A stretch of DNA of 64,000 nt from Ceraceosorus guamensis (taxonomy: Eukaryota; Basidiomycota; Exobasidiomycetes; Ceraceosorales; Ceraceosoraceae): the NCBI RefSeq assembly GCF_003144195.1, contig NW_020290029.1, forward strand, positions 62,001 to 126,000, read 5' to 3'. The translations under genes and the position numbers were made by a program. The notes beneath the pieces are model-generated. The model worked only from the letters and a program-made list of their open reading frames with translations, was not told the DNA's origin and ran no database searches. Positions 50,253-59,840 of this stretch are shown here, piece by piece (position 1 is the stretch's first letter; every line of letters starts with the position of its first letter).

Positions 50253-51501
50253 GGCTGCGACGTTGATGCTGATGATATTACCTCTTTTGAAAGGAAGCCT
50301 CTCTGCGCTTGTGGTCGCTTCGTGTATCTGACCAAGAGAGAAAAAAAGGTGTTGCTGAATTCGGACGATCAGTACGCGGATGAGTTGTGGATGTGGAAGG
50401 AGTGGTGCGACCACAGAGTGTGGGCGAATTTATATGTGGGCCAAGCAGGTGTCTGTCGTAAATAGTCGATTGAGCACGCAAGGTCAGCATTCTCCTTGAT
50501 CCACGAGTACTCGTGACTACCTACCCAACACGCCGAATCGGGGAGGGCCAAGCGGTACCAAAGCGGAGGTTTAGCAGGCACACTGGCGGGTGGTCCACTC
50601 GTGGCTTGAACTCGCCCACGACAAGGCAGGTAAGCTTGCATGCGCACTGACCGAATTCGACCACACCGTGACTCGTGACTCATCAGACTCATCAACCTGC
50701 AGCGCCCTGATTGTTCTCTGGCCTGCTTGAGATCTTGCTCCCTCCACCAGCAGGCTAGGCTGGACATCCACTTTGAGACGGAGACGGAGCAACCGTTACC
50801 CTCTCTTGCTCTGCTCTGCGCTGCTGCGCTCACGCCTGCGTTTACCCCTCGCATGAGACCATGAGACCACACTACATGCCATCCACGACGTCATCCAAGA
50901 CCTCACCACACGTCTAGCTGCGGCTTGAGCAGGCCCTCCGAAGCATCTGGGAGCTTCAGCAGCTACGTAAACCATCCCCTCGCCATCACGAGCTTGGGTA
51001 CGATGCCCAGAGTCACGAGTCACGAGTCCGAGTGAGATCGCAGCAGGCCTTTGGACCCTTAGTCAGCTGCGCATATTCAAGCAACACGCAGAGGTCATGG
51101 GACTGTACACTCGTGATCGACTTGACGTCGACCGCATGCATGCAGCATGCGCCTCTCGATCGCTGACAAAGTCGAAAAACTGGACCCCGCGACCGTGTGG
51201 AGATGTCACGTGCTGCGTTTGCTGGAAATACACGAGGCACGTGCTCCAAGTGATTTCGTCCCGCTCGGCCAAGTCAAGAGGTTTGGTCCGGCTTCTTTTA
51301 CCACCAATTAAGCATCACGAATGCGAATCATTCGCGTCACTTGATCATTCACGCTCTATACGATGCGTTTCGGGACTTCTCAACACCATCAGCAATCACC
51401 AATGCTTTCTTGTTAGGACCGATCTCGATCTCTCTCGACGAGGAATCAACTGCGCACTTGCGGCGACGAGCGCAGGGACGCCCGGCAAAGGCAGCCTCAG
51501 T
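50253..51501. other. Divergent promoter region with motif clusters
   Basis: About 1.25 kb between the divergent small mitochondrial-type and COX18 genes, which may share regulation. Motif copies: 50664-50690 (ACCGTGACTCGTGACTC), 51010-51035 (AGAGTCACGAGTCACGAGTCC) and about 51190-51245 with CACGTG cores. The COX18 frame is open upstream to 51097 without an in-frame ATG that fits a presequence. Confidence 0.55.
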
Positions 51502-53353
51502 ATGCTGAATCACCTCGCTCAATCGGGAGCCGGGAGGTCCATCTCGGCAATCCCCCTCATGTCATGTGCCTTGCGAACAATACCACGCTTACGAGCCAGG
51601 GCTGGCCCCACAGGCGAACTTTGCAAGTGCGCACGCCCGAGCGACTATGCCAAATCAATCGGAAGCTCCGTTTCCAGTGATCCCTGGAGGAGAAGTTTCG
51701 CTAGCAACACTTCCCTCCTTCGGCCCAGGTTGGGATCATCCTACAACTCGCGCTCGATTGTCTATGGAGCGTCCATTCCATCCGCTGCATCGACACGAGG
51801 CTTTGGATGGAGCAGCTGGGGTAGCACTGCACAAGTCCAGGAGACAGATTCCGGGGCCAACCCTGCTGGTGAAGCTTCGAACCTTCGGGCATCTTCAGCG
51901 CCTTCGGACGGCGAAACGCTCACCGCAGCTCCAGCATTCGACTCCTCAAGCAACGTCTTGGGCGAGGGGTCGCTACAAACTGCCGCTGCAGATGCTACCT
52001 CCTCCATCTCATCTCAAACAGTCTTTGGCACTTTGGGCGAATTGCTGGATCGCAGCTTACAGCCCGTTGTGGACTTGCTGTGCAACCTGCCCTCCATCCT
52101 GCACCTCGAATGGATCTCTCACCCGTACGCAATATCCATTCTGATCTTCACTTTTGCCCTTAGAACGACTTTCACGCTGCCCATGACGCTCTGGGCTAGA
52201 TCCAGACAGCAAAGATTGGTGGACAAGGTCTTGCCGGAATGGAACACTCTGAAGGAGCGCTTGCCGGATACTGTGAGGCGGGAGTGTAGAGCTCGCGGAG
52301 ACAGCTTCGAACAATTTCAGAAAGAATTCAGAAGACGTGTGAGTGGGAGCTGCATGGTTTGTCGGGAATTGGGAACTTGCTGCGAGCCGAGCTGAAGAGG
52401 GTGAAGCTGCTGCGAAGAGAGAGACTCTGGAGCGAGCTGATGGGCGTCTCTGGCGCTGTGGAGCTTACCCACATTGATTCCTGCACTTTGGATCGCGCCA
52501 TTTTCCTAGTCAAAGAGCGAGCTCAAGACCTTGCTCACAGTGCACCGATGCGCGCCGATGCCCTCCATTCTCGCACCCGTGGCAGTCTCGCTGCCACTCT
52601 TCGTGCTGCTCTCCTACAGTCTCCGATTAGCGCTGCAAACGCCAGCAGGTCTTGCAGGTATAGGCTCGGAAGTGCTGCCTTGGTGGAAACCTTCGCCAGA
52701 CCTTGAAGCCTCTTTCAAAGCTTCGGCAGAAATTCTGAAAGCCAGAGGATTGGAAGGAGAAGCGCTGCAAGAAATCACCCAAAGCTACGGTCCCAAACTG
52801 ACAGAGATTGATAGGACGTCGTTTGGCCCTATCTCTCTATGCTTCATGACCCTGGCGAATGTGGAGTGGATGCAGTGGCTGAGAAGAAAGACTGGCGGGT
52901 GGGGAGTAAGCGCGAACGAGGCCAGCAATGCTGTGGCACAGACTGGACGAAAGGCTGGGAAACCCGGAGACGCTCCAGCGGTTCAGGAGGAAGAGTCTCT
53001 GCGAATGAAGATCGTAGGCAATGCTCTCAGACTTCTAGCAATCTGCTTCGTCATCATCTCGAGCCAGGTGCCCAGTGTGAGTCTCCCGAGGGTCGGAACC
53101 AATTTCTCACGCGGTGCTGATCGTCTTTTGTATGACTCGCCTGTTCATGCAGGCCCTGTTGATATACTGGCTCTCATCAGCCTTCTTCACCCTTTGTCAG
53201 ACCGGAACGCTGGCTGCAATCGATCGTAGACGGGCTCGCAACTTGACTCCGGCACCTTCTCCCCCTCCTATGCCTACTCAGCCAATGTCACCTCGCTTTA
53301 GTGGCACCGCAGAACAGTATGGCAGGGCTGGCACAGCGCGAAGACGACAGTAA
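51502..53353 (+). CDS. COX18: Mitochondrial Oxa1-family insertase, Cox18-like
   Basis: Three exons, 51502-52338, 52510-53076 and 53153-53353, give 534 residues. An N-terminal presequence-like region of about 170 residues (Arg/Ser-rich, with RTIPRLRARAGPTG and RRSFASN) precedes the membrane domain. HPYAISILIFTFALRTTFTLPMTLWARSRQQRL is the first conserved helix with its Arg, and a charged matrix loop follows. SILAPVAVSLPLFVLLSYSLRLA, then GPISLCFMTLANVEWMQWLRR, LRLLAICFVIISSQVPSALLIYWLSSAFFTLCQTGTL complete the five-helix fold. Family members insert proteins into the inner mitochondrial membrane; the Cox18 branch exports the C-terminal part of Cox2. The assignment to Cox18 rather than Oxa1 rests on the loop and on the ending without a long coiled C-tail, so it is probable. 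ATG at 51502 chosen as the most upstream one ahead of the presequence. Confidence 0.86.
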
Positions 53354-53719
53354 CTCGGCGTTTCGTGGTACAGATCCGATTCCGCAACACCATTGTAATG
53401 TAATGCCCAATCGTACCGTGCGCACCCCACCGCGCCACCCCTTTGTGTGTGTGAGCAATCTGCATTCGTGACCACGACCCAAGGCCTGATCCACACCATC
53501 GCCGTTCGTGCCACGCGCGCCTACAGCAAGACAAAAAGCGATGAAGATTCAATTCGCCAGCTTGGTATCTAGGTTGATGACTACGAAGTACGCGGGTATA
53601 CAGAAGGAGAGTGATGTCTCTCAGAGACGAGATGCGGTATGCGGAAAGACGAGGGCACGGGGAAAGCGATGCATCTGGAGGTATTTGATGCAGAGGCCTG
53701 CAGCAGAGCGCTGCTCTGT
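53354..53719. other. Convergent 3' intergenic region
   Basis: 366 bp between the COX18 stop and the Tag1-like stop, enough for both 3' ends. Nothing else seen. Confidence 0.5.
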
Positions 53720-56700
53720 TCATCCGATCATTCCAAGAATACGGCTGACGCCGCCAAGTCCGTCGACGTGCAAAGGCAGCCGTTGAGAGTACTCAAAGGT
53801 GGGAATGACGAAGCCATTCAGGCTCACACGGGCCTCGACCTCGACATCCAGGACTAGTGTTCCCCTCTCTTGCAAGAAGGTCTTGACGATCTTGTCCAAG
53901 CTCTGAGCAAGTCTGCAGTCGATCTTGCCCTGCTGCTTGCCCGGATTACGCGAAGTTCCCGGTGCGATGCGTAGAGGAGCCTTGGACATGTCCCTGGAGG
54001 CGCTGCCGAAAGGCTTTGACTTGAAGTGCGCAGCGAAGCTCAAGGAGAGGAGGTCGATCGACACCCCTAGGGGATTCTTGATGATGTACGCCGTTTCGAT
54101 AGTGGAGTGCGTCAGCACCGTCGGAGTGATGTGCACGCTGATACTCTCCAGCAGCTCGTTGAGCACAGGTTTGAGGGCAAATTCCAAGCGAATGTGCTCG
54201 ATGGCAGGCACGAGCACGGGTATCTGCACACTTTGCCGGTCGCCCTTGACCTGCAAAACAGACTGCTTGCCACTCAGAATATTCGAAGGGATGGCCCTGA
54301 CTGGGCCTTCCTCAGAAGGCGCATACCTGAACTCCACATTCTGAACGGCCACAGGGCCGGTAGGCAAATCGAACGAAGTCTCTGAGACCAGCGCTCGCCC
54401 AACGTAGGTATCTCGGAAATATACGCCCATCGAGAGTCCAGAGTCCGGGAGACGCAGATGAACTTGCGAGGGATTGTTGAGGAAGAGATTGAAGCGGACC
54501 TCCAAGTATTCGGCGCACGCATCCTTGATCTCGAACCCAGAGTATTGAACTGGACTGCTTTGCAGACCATTGAAGCCGGCAATACTGATGAGGTGTTCTT
54601 GGCCGAGCTCGACAGTAAGTGGCAATTCACCGATGCAGGTGTACGCTCTGATGCTGGCGCGACCTCGAAGACTGATGCGCTTGGTACCTTCCGGTCCAGC
54701 TTCGAACATGTGGAATACGAGCTCGGACATCGTCGCTTCATCCTTGGTGTGCAGTTCGAAGCTTTCCAGCGTGAGCTTGAAGCTACCGCTAGCGCCTTCG
54801 TCCGAGTTCGATTCTTTGGCCTCCGAGATGGTGCCATCTGCTGTCTTGGCTCTACCGACCACGACGCCGTTGAACACGAGCTCGACGTCTGCTGAAGCGG
54901 ACAGCACCTTGACACCAATCGGATACCCAGGCACGCTATACTTCACTGCGATATTCGTCGTCGAGATGACAGGCGAGCCGCCTCGGGGAAAGGATGCGTC
55001 AATATGACCAACGCTGACTTGATCGACGATCTTTAGAGGAGGCTGTCGAACGGGCGCCTCGGCTCTGAAGCCACGAAGCGCGGCATCCAGCCATGGGATT
55101 CTGCTGGGCTCGGACGTGGTACCAGCCCGAGGCCTCGCTGCAGGCGCAGCCAGCGATACGATGTTGCCGCTCGAGCCGCTTTGCTTGGAAGGCTGCACCC
55201 ACGCTCTTTCTCCTTGTATGCCCAGCTTGACTTCCTTGCCCAGTAGCAGCGCGTTGATCATCTCTCCAAGCTTTTGGAGGCTCTCTTCGTAATTTGCGCT
55301 CTCGATGTAGACCAGACCCCGCGCTTCGAGTTGCGTCTCGGCGTAAGCCTCCATGATGATGTCTTCGATAGCCAGCTGACCTATGCCAGCGCCCTGGTAC
55401 GTGAGAGCAAGTTCGAGCCTGGAGAGAGTCAAAGAGATGTCGCTCGGATTGGGAAGCACAACTGAGGCGCAGACCTGTAGAGCTCCACGTCCCGATCGCG
55501 TGTTTTCAGTTGGAGCCGCGGCATGGGTGAGACTACCACCTACGGCGGGAGCAAATGCTTCGCCAAGGACGGAAAAGTTCTCCACGCGCAGACCTTGAAA
55601 GCCTCCTAGACCCTGCAGAACGATGCGCTTCTGCAGCGTGGCTTGAAAGTCAATGCCACCAGCGGTGACCAAAACTTTTGCGACGAGCTCGAACTCGGTG
55701 GAGCTCTCGAGCAAGAAAGCTCTCACGAAGGAGGCGAAAGCTTCGGTCCCGCCAGCTCCTCCAGGTTGCGAGATGCGAGCATTGGTTTTGACAGACTGGA
55801 GTAGCTTTGGATTGACATCGACTCGATCGAGGATGTGCAATCGCGCCACCCTGTTCTTCGACTGGCCGGGCTTCAAGCCGCCGCTCGCTCCATTCTGCTC
55901 CCCAGCTACAGTGAAGAGCTCGGCTGGGCCATTGAACAAAATGCTAGCAGCGAGTGGACCAAAGTTTGTGAGGCGGAGGCCTGTGCTCAGCATGATACCG
56001 TCCTCATCCATGTCGTGCACGTCGATGCCGTTCAGCTTGACCTCAGCTCGGTCCACCAATGTCTTGACGAATGGGGCGCCAACATCAGGCAGTAGGGCAG
56101 CCGAGGTCGTGTGACTGAGCGCAATAGGTAAGCTGTGCTGCGTGAATCGCAGAGTACCTGGCAGTCGATATTGCCCAAGCATCGCAGTCGCTTCCACATG
56201 GGCAGTCACGCGCAAGTCTGCTAAAGCGCGAGCTAGGAGCGAGGCGAGGTCTTTCGAGGGGTCCTCTTCGCCACTTGCGTGTCCGCCCGCGGAGAGATCC
56301 TTCGAATTTCGTGCCGACGCGTGAGGCGTCTTGCCTCCATTCATCGTGAGCTCTTCGAACAGCTCTTCGAGAGAGTCGCCGATGTCCACGCCCCTGCTCT
56401 GTGCTGAGCGTCGCATAATTGTGACTAGCGCGACAGGGTCGCGATTGATTTGGAAAGGCAGACTGGCATTGACGGGCGACCCTCCTGGCGGAAGTACCAG
56501 CCCTTCCCACCTCTTCGAAGTTTTGATTTCTCCGAGTTGCAAAGCCTCGAGGCCGGCGCCTCCCGCTGCTGCAGGTACAGCCAGTACAGATAGGCTGGAA
56601 ACCGCGATCTCTACTCCGAAACCGTTGCGCAGGGTTGCACGGGCGACAGAAGAGCCCCCTGCAAGGCTCGCTGCACTCTTCCGTCGCCCAAGAGCAGACT

Positions 56701-58567
56701 GGCCCCCGAACGCGCTATCCTGACTCGACTCGAAGTAGGGCGAGTGCGGGCTCGGCGGCGCCTTGAGACCCAGATTGGGCGAGTCCAGGTTTGATACGTG
56801 CGATGCAGTCCTTTGACGGACACTGCTAGCGCTGCTTCCAGTCCCTTCAACCCTCAGCTCTGCACCATCCAACAGCCGAGCCTTTTCGCCAAGCGGTGGC
56901 ACGACAGCATCAATTCGTGCCCCTGCGAGCGCCTGCGCAAGCCAAGGAGTGTCCGACGCGCCCGTTGATCCGGCCACTGCGCAAGCATGTATGGCTTCAT
57001 TCTGCAACAGCGAAGTGATCATCCGTTGGCCAGCTGCGTAAGCTTGCGCAGAAGGGCTCCCCGGTGGTGCGTCTTGGCTCGGCTCGGCAGGCAATCGAAT
57101 ATAGCCACGCGCCTTGACAGTATTAGGACCAGGCTTGAGAGGCGTTGCCGCCAAGGTTAGATCGCCAAGAACGACCAAGCCTGCGAGGGAGTGTGCGGGC
57201 GATGCAGCTGGCTCATGCCCAGCAGCTGGGCGAGCTTCGCCAGGTGCGAAAGCCGAAGCGCACAGCGAGAATCTCAATTCGCCGGGCTCGATCGTAATGG
57301 CTGGCGAAGCAGACGGATTGGTGAGCGTCACACTCGCTTCCACTTCTATGCCGCGCTGCTCGTGACCACCGACGATTTGAAAGTCTGAAATTTCGAGGGC
57401 TGGGGAACCCATGGAGCTGGCAGACGACGCAGTGCGCGCGGCTTGCGGCTTGCTAGAGCTCCTAAAGCTCGAGCCTCGCGTGGGAGCAGTCGTCGCCGAG
57501 GACGAGCGCGAAGGAGAATCGAACGATGAATTGGGCCCTGGACTAGACTTCTTCGACAGGGAGCTTCGCCAAGTGAAGCGCTTCTTGGCTTTTGCGCCCT
57601 CGCCTACAGGGTCGCAAGAGCCAGTGTGTTGATCGCTGCTGCTAGCGCTTTCGCTTCGCCCGCTAGGCACACCCAGCGCGCTCGGTACAGGCTTAATATC
57701 GCCTGAAGCTCGCCCATTTTCCAGAGAAGCCGCACCGTACCTCAGCAGCCCTCCCAGTGCTCCAAGTCCACCGACAATGACCTCCTTCTCCACATCCAAG
57801 CCAGAAAAACGCATTCCGTAAGCCTTGACTTCGGCGCCATTGGCATGCATCACGAGTCTGATCTTGGCATCCATCGGCGAGATCAAGATGTGCTTGATCA
57901 CTTTCGCCAGCCCTGCGCCCTCACGCTCCTCTTCACCTGGTTGAAAAGAGACGGTCAGATCGAGATCTGCGGTGGCCGTTCCTGGTGCCGCGCTGGGCTT
58001 GATCCGGAAAGGTTGGATGTGGGCATTGGCGATGTAGATGTGTCCAGCTCCACCTGCGTTGGCCGATCCAGACTTGTCCTTGCTCGCCCTTTTGCCGATG
58101 GTTCCGCTCGCATCGTTTTCGACCCAGTAAAGCTTCGAGGTTGCTTCGGGTAGTCTGACCTTCACCTTGACGAGGGGCAATGGGCCGGTTCCAATGGCAG
58201 AGAGCCTGGCCTTTCCCTTGGCTGAGAAGCCCGTCTTGGTTAGAGAGTGAACATGCAAAGACGAGATTTCGAGCTTTGCATTGTGCACGAGCTTGCCGAC
58301 CAGTGCACGAACAGCGGGTACTCTGGAGAGCCCTTTTGCTTTGGTGGCTTTGGCGTTCTGACCAGAGGCATCGCCCAACTCATCTGCATCCTCATCTCCA
58401 TCCATATCTGGCTCTGGATCAGGGATATCAGCGAGTTGGGGATCTTGACCGGCCGTCGAAGATGAGGCCATTGCGTTACTTGCTTTTGAGCGAGACAAAA
58501 GGAAGTCGTGATTGGGTGTGCCACATCCGGCACAGGTCTGATCCAAAGTAGGCGGTCCCCTGATCAT
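53720..58567 (-). CDS. Tag1/DUF3712-like protein with repeated LEA2-type domains (1,615 aa)
   Basis: One long uninterrupted frame from ATG at 58567; a second candidate ATG (MASSSTAGQDPQL) lies 32 codons on. After an acidic N terminus come several copies of a beta-rich module of about 150 residues with a repeated pattern of the type FxIxGxxxxxVxxxVxLxNPSxxxxxL: NLTNPSASPAITIEPGEL-like, CASVVLPNPSDISLTLSRLEL, VRFNLFLNNPSQVHLRLPD and TAYIIKNPLGVSIDLLSLSF. This is the LEA2/DUF3712 pattern of fungal Tag1-type proteins (yeast YLR173W, a vacuolar membrane protein in autophagy termination). A Ser-rich insert (about 290-390) separates modules. Yeast Tag1 has an N-terminal membrane helix; none is visible here, so an upstream exon may be missing or the protein is soluble. 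Fold is likely; the specific role is inference. Confidence 0.78.
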   Translation of the reverse strand: MIRGPPTLDQTCAGCGTPNHDFLLSRSKASNAMASSSTAGQDPQLADIPDPEPDMDGDEDADELGDASGQNAKATKAKGLSRVPAVRALVGKLVHNAKLEISSLHVHSLTKTGFSAKGKARLSAIGTGPLPLVKVKVRLPEATSKLYWVENDASGTIGKRASKDKSGSANAGGAGHIYIANAHIQPFRIKPSAAPGTATADLDLTVSFQPGEEEREGAGLAKVIKHILISPMDAKIRLVMHANGAEVKAYGMRFSGLDVEKEVIVGGLGALGGLLRYGAASLENGRASGDIKPVPSALGVPSGRSESASSSDQHTGSCDPVGEGAKAKKRFTWRSSLSKKSSPGPNSSFDSPSRSSSATTAPTRGSSFRSSSKPQAARTASSASSMGSPALEISDFQIVGGHEQRGIEVEASVTLTNPSASPAITIEPGELRFSLCASAFAPGEARPAAGHEPAASPAHSLAGLVVLGDLTLAATPLKPGPNTVKARGYIRLPAEPSQDAPPGSPSAQAYAAGQRMITSLLQNEAIHACAVAGSTGASDTPWLAQALAGARIDAVVPPLGEKARLLDGAELRVEGTGSSASSVRQRTASHVSNLDSPNLGLKAPPSPHSPYFESSQDSAFGGQSALGRRKSAASLAGGSSVARATLRNGFGVEIAVSSLSVLAVPAAAGGAGLEALQLGEIKTSKRWEGLVLPPGGSPVNASLPFQINRDPVALVTIMRRSAQSRGVDIGDSLEELFEELTMNGGKTPHASARNSKDLSAGGHASGEEDPSKDLASLLARALADLRVTAHVEATAMLGQYRLPGTLRFTQHSLPIALSHTTSAALLPDVGAPFVKTLVDRAEVKLNGIDVHDMDEDGIMLSTGLRLTNFGPLAASILFNGPAELFTVAGEQNGASGGLKPGQSKNRVARLHILDRVDVNPKLLQSVKTNARISQPGGAGGTEAFASFVRAFLLESSTEFELVAKVLVTAGGIDFQATLQKRIVLQGLGGFQGLRVENFSVLGEAFAPAVGGSLTHAAAPTENTRSGRGALQVCASVVLPNPSDISLTLSRLELALTYQGAGIGQLAIEDIIMEAYAETQLEARGLVYIESANYEESLQKLGEMINALLLGKEVKLGIQGERAWVQPSKQSGSSGNIVSLAAPAARPRAGTTSEPSRIPWLDAALRGFRAEAPVRQPPLKIVDQVSVGHIDASFPRGGSPVISTTNIAVKYSVPGYPIGVKVLSASADVELVFNGVVVGRAKTADGTISEAKESNSDEGASGSFKLTLESFELHTKDEATMSELVFHMFEAGPEGTKRISLRGRASIRAYTCIGELPLTVELGQEHLISIAGFNGLQSSPVQYSGFEIKDACAEYLEVRFNLFLNNPSQVHLRLPDSGLSMGVYFRDTYVGRALVSETSFDLPTGPVAVQNVEFRYAPSEEGPVRAIPSNILSGKQSVLQVKGDRQSVQIPVLVPAIEHIRLEFALKPVLNELLESISVHITPTVLTHSTIETAYIIKNPLGVSIDLLSLSFAAHFKSKPFGSASRDMSKAPLRIAPGTSRNPGKQQGKIDCRLAQSLDKIVKTFLQERGTLVLDVEVEARVSLNGFVIPTFEYSQRLPLHVDGLGGVSRILGMIG

Positions 58568-59129
58568 ACGAGGCTCGACCGACGTTTCACTTTGACTCTT
58601 ACCTCGACGTCGCAGATGAGTTGCGAGCGTCTTGGGACATTCAAGATTGCAAGACGAGACTTTCCTATATGTGTATAGGGCGGGCTACTTAGCCACTCGC
58701 GATCGACGGCTAGATTCAGATCGAGCAGTGAGCGCTTCATTGCCGCGGTGACCACGCCATGTGAAACCCAGGGTTTCAGCATGTTGGCTGCTGAGCACAA
58801 TTTTAAACGGAGCATTAAGCGCCGATGCACCATGCAAAGCTTGCTCATCTTTCTTCTTACGCGCTTGTGCGAGACTCATCCGACTCACAGCTGCATGCAA
58901 GCAAGTGCTGCGTGCTGGCCGCGCGTCTACGTGTCGCCATGCATGCATGCTGTGCGTCACCGGTCTGGCGCGTCATCAAAGAAGCTGTGGGGTATTCGAG
59001 CGAAAAGTGGCGCGCGCGTACCTGGATGTACACGCGCGCGCATGACCCTCAGCATCGCGCACATATATGGAACACGGGATTCACGAGCCATGCATGCAGC
59101 TGAGCTGGCGCGCTCAGCCGCCTGCCACG

Positions 59130-59161
59130 TATATATATATATATATTTATAGGTATATATA
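59130..59161 (+). repeat. TA microsatellite
   Basis: Eight TA units followed by an imperfect continuation (TTTATAGGTATATATA). It is a likely slippage and melting site in the spacer between the Tag1-like and WOPR genes. Confidence 0.85.
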
Positions 59162-59716
59162 CAACGATAGTCTTGTGAGTCACGAACTATAATTTGAGTC
59201 GTGAGTGTGATTCGCGGCTGGTTCGTGCTCAGCAGCAATCAAGCTATATATGTATCATAGCTCTCCGCACCATCGATCCGTTTCACACAGGTCAGAAACA
59301 CGGTTAGCTGATGGTGAGCATCACCCGCCGCCGTCGCGCGACCACTCAGATTCGTCGCTTGAGCAACTCAGGCGCAGTAGCGTCCTCTCGATCTACTCAA
59401 CATTACTCTCTCACCACCACGACCCCACATTCGATCGTGACTCGGGACCATCATGAGACCACTGAGTGACTATGACTTTGATGCCCGAGCAGCGCGCAGC
59501 AGCCGCACAGACTCTCAAATTGCAAATGTGATGGCTATGTACCTTTCCTATGGTGAGCTCACGACTTGTTTGATCAGATTCACAGCTCTGATTGACTGAA
59601 TAACGTTGTGAAGGGTGAGTCGTGACTGGAGGGAAAGGTCCGTCCAAGCTTCATGAACTGAGGTCCCGAATCGTCTTGTCAATAATCACGCATATCACCG
59701 AAGTTGGAAATCAACA

Positions 59717-59840
59717 TTCACGATTGAATCAGGAATGTGGAATTGAGCCTGTAAATTCAAGAATTCAAAATCAAGAATCTTGAACCACATGGATGAATCA
59801 AATGCATTTTGATTCTTGCGTCACGACTTTGACTCTTGAA
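59717..59840. repeat. Cluster of GATTC/GAATC and TCACGA motifs
   Basis: At least ten GATTC or GAATC-type pentamers and two TCACGA cores are packed in about 120 AT-rich bases (for example ATTCACGATTGAATC and TTGATTCTTGCGTCACGAC). It is the densest case of the spacer motif seen across the window. Function unknown. Confidence 0.65.
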
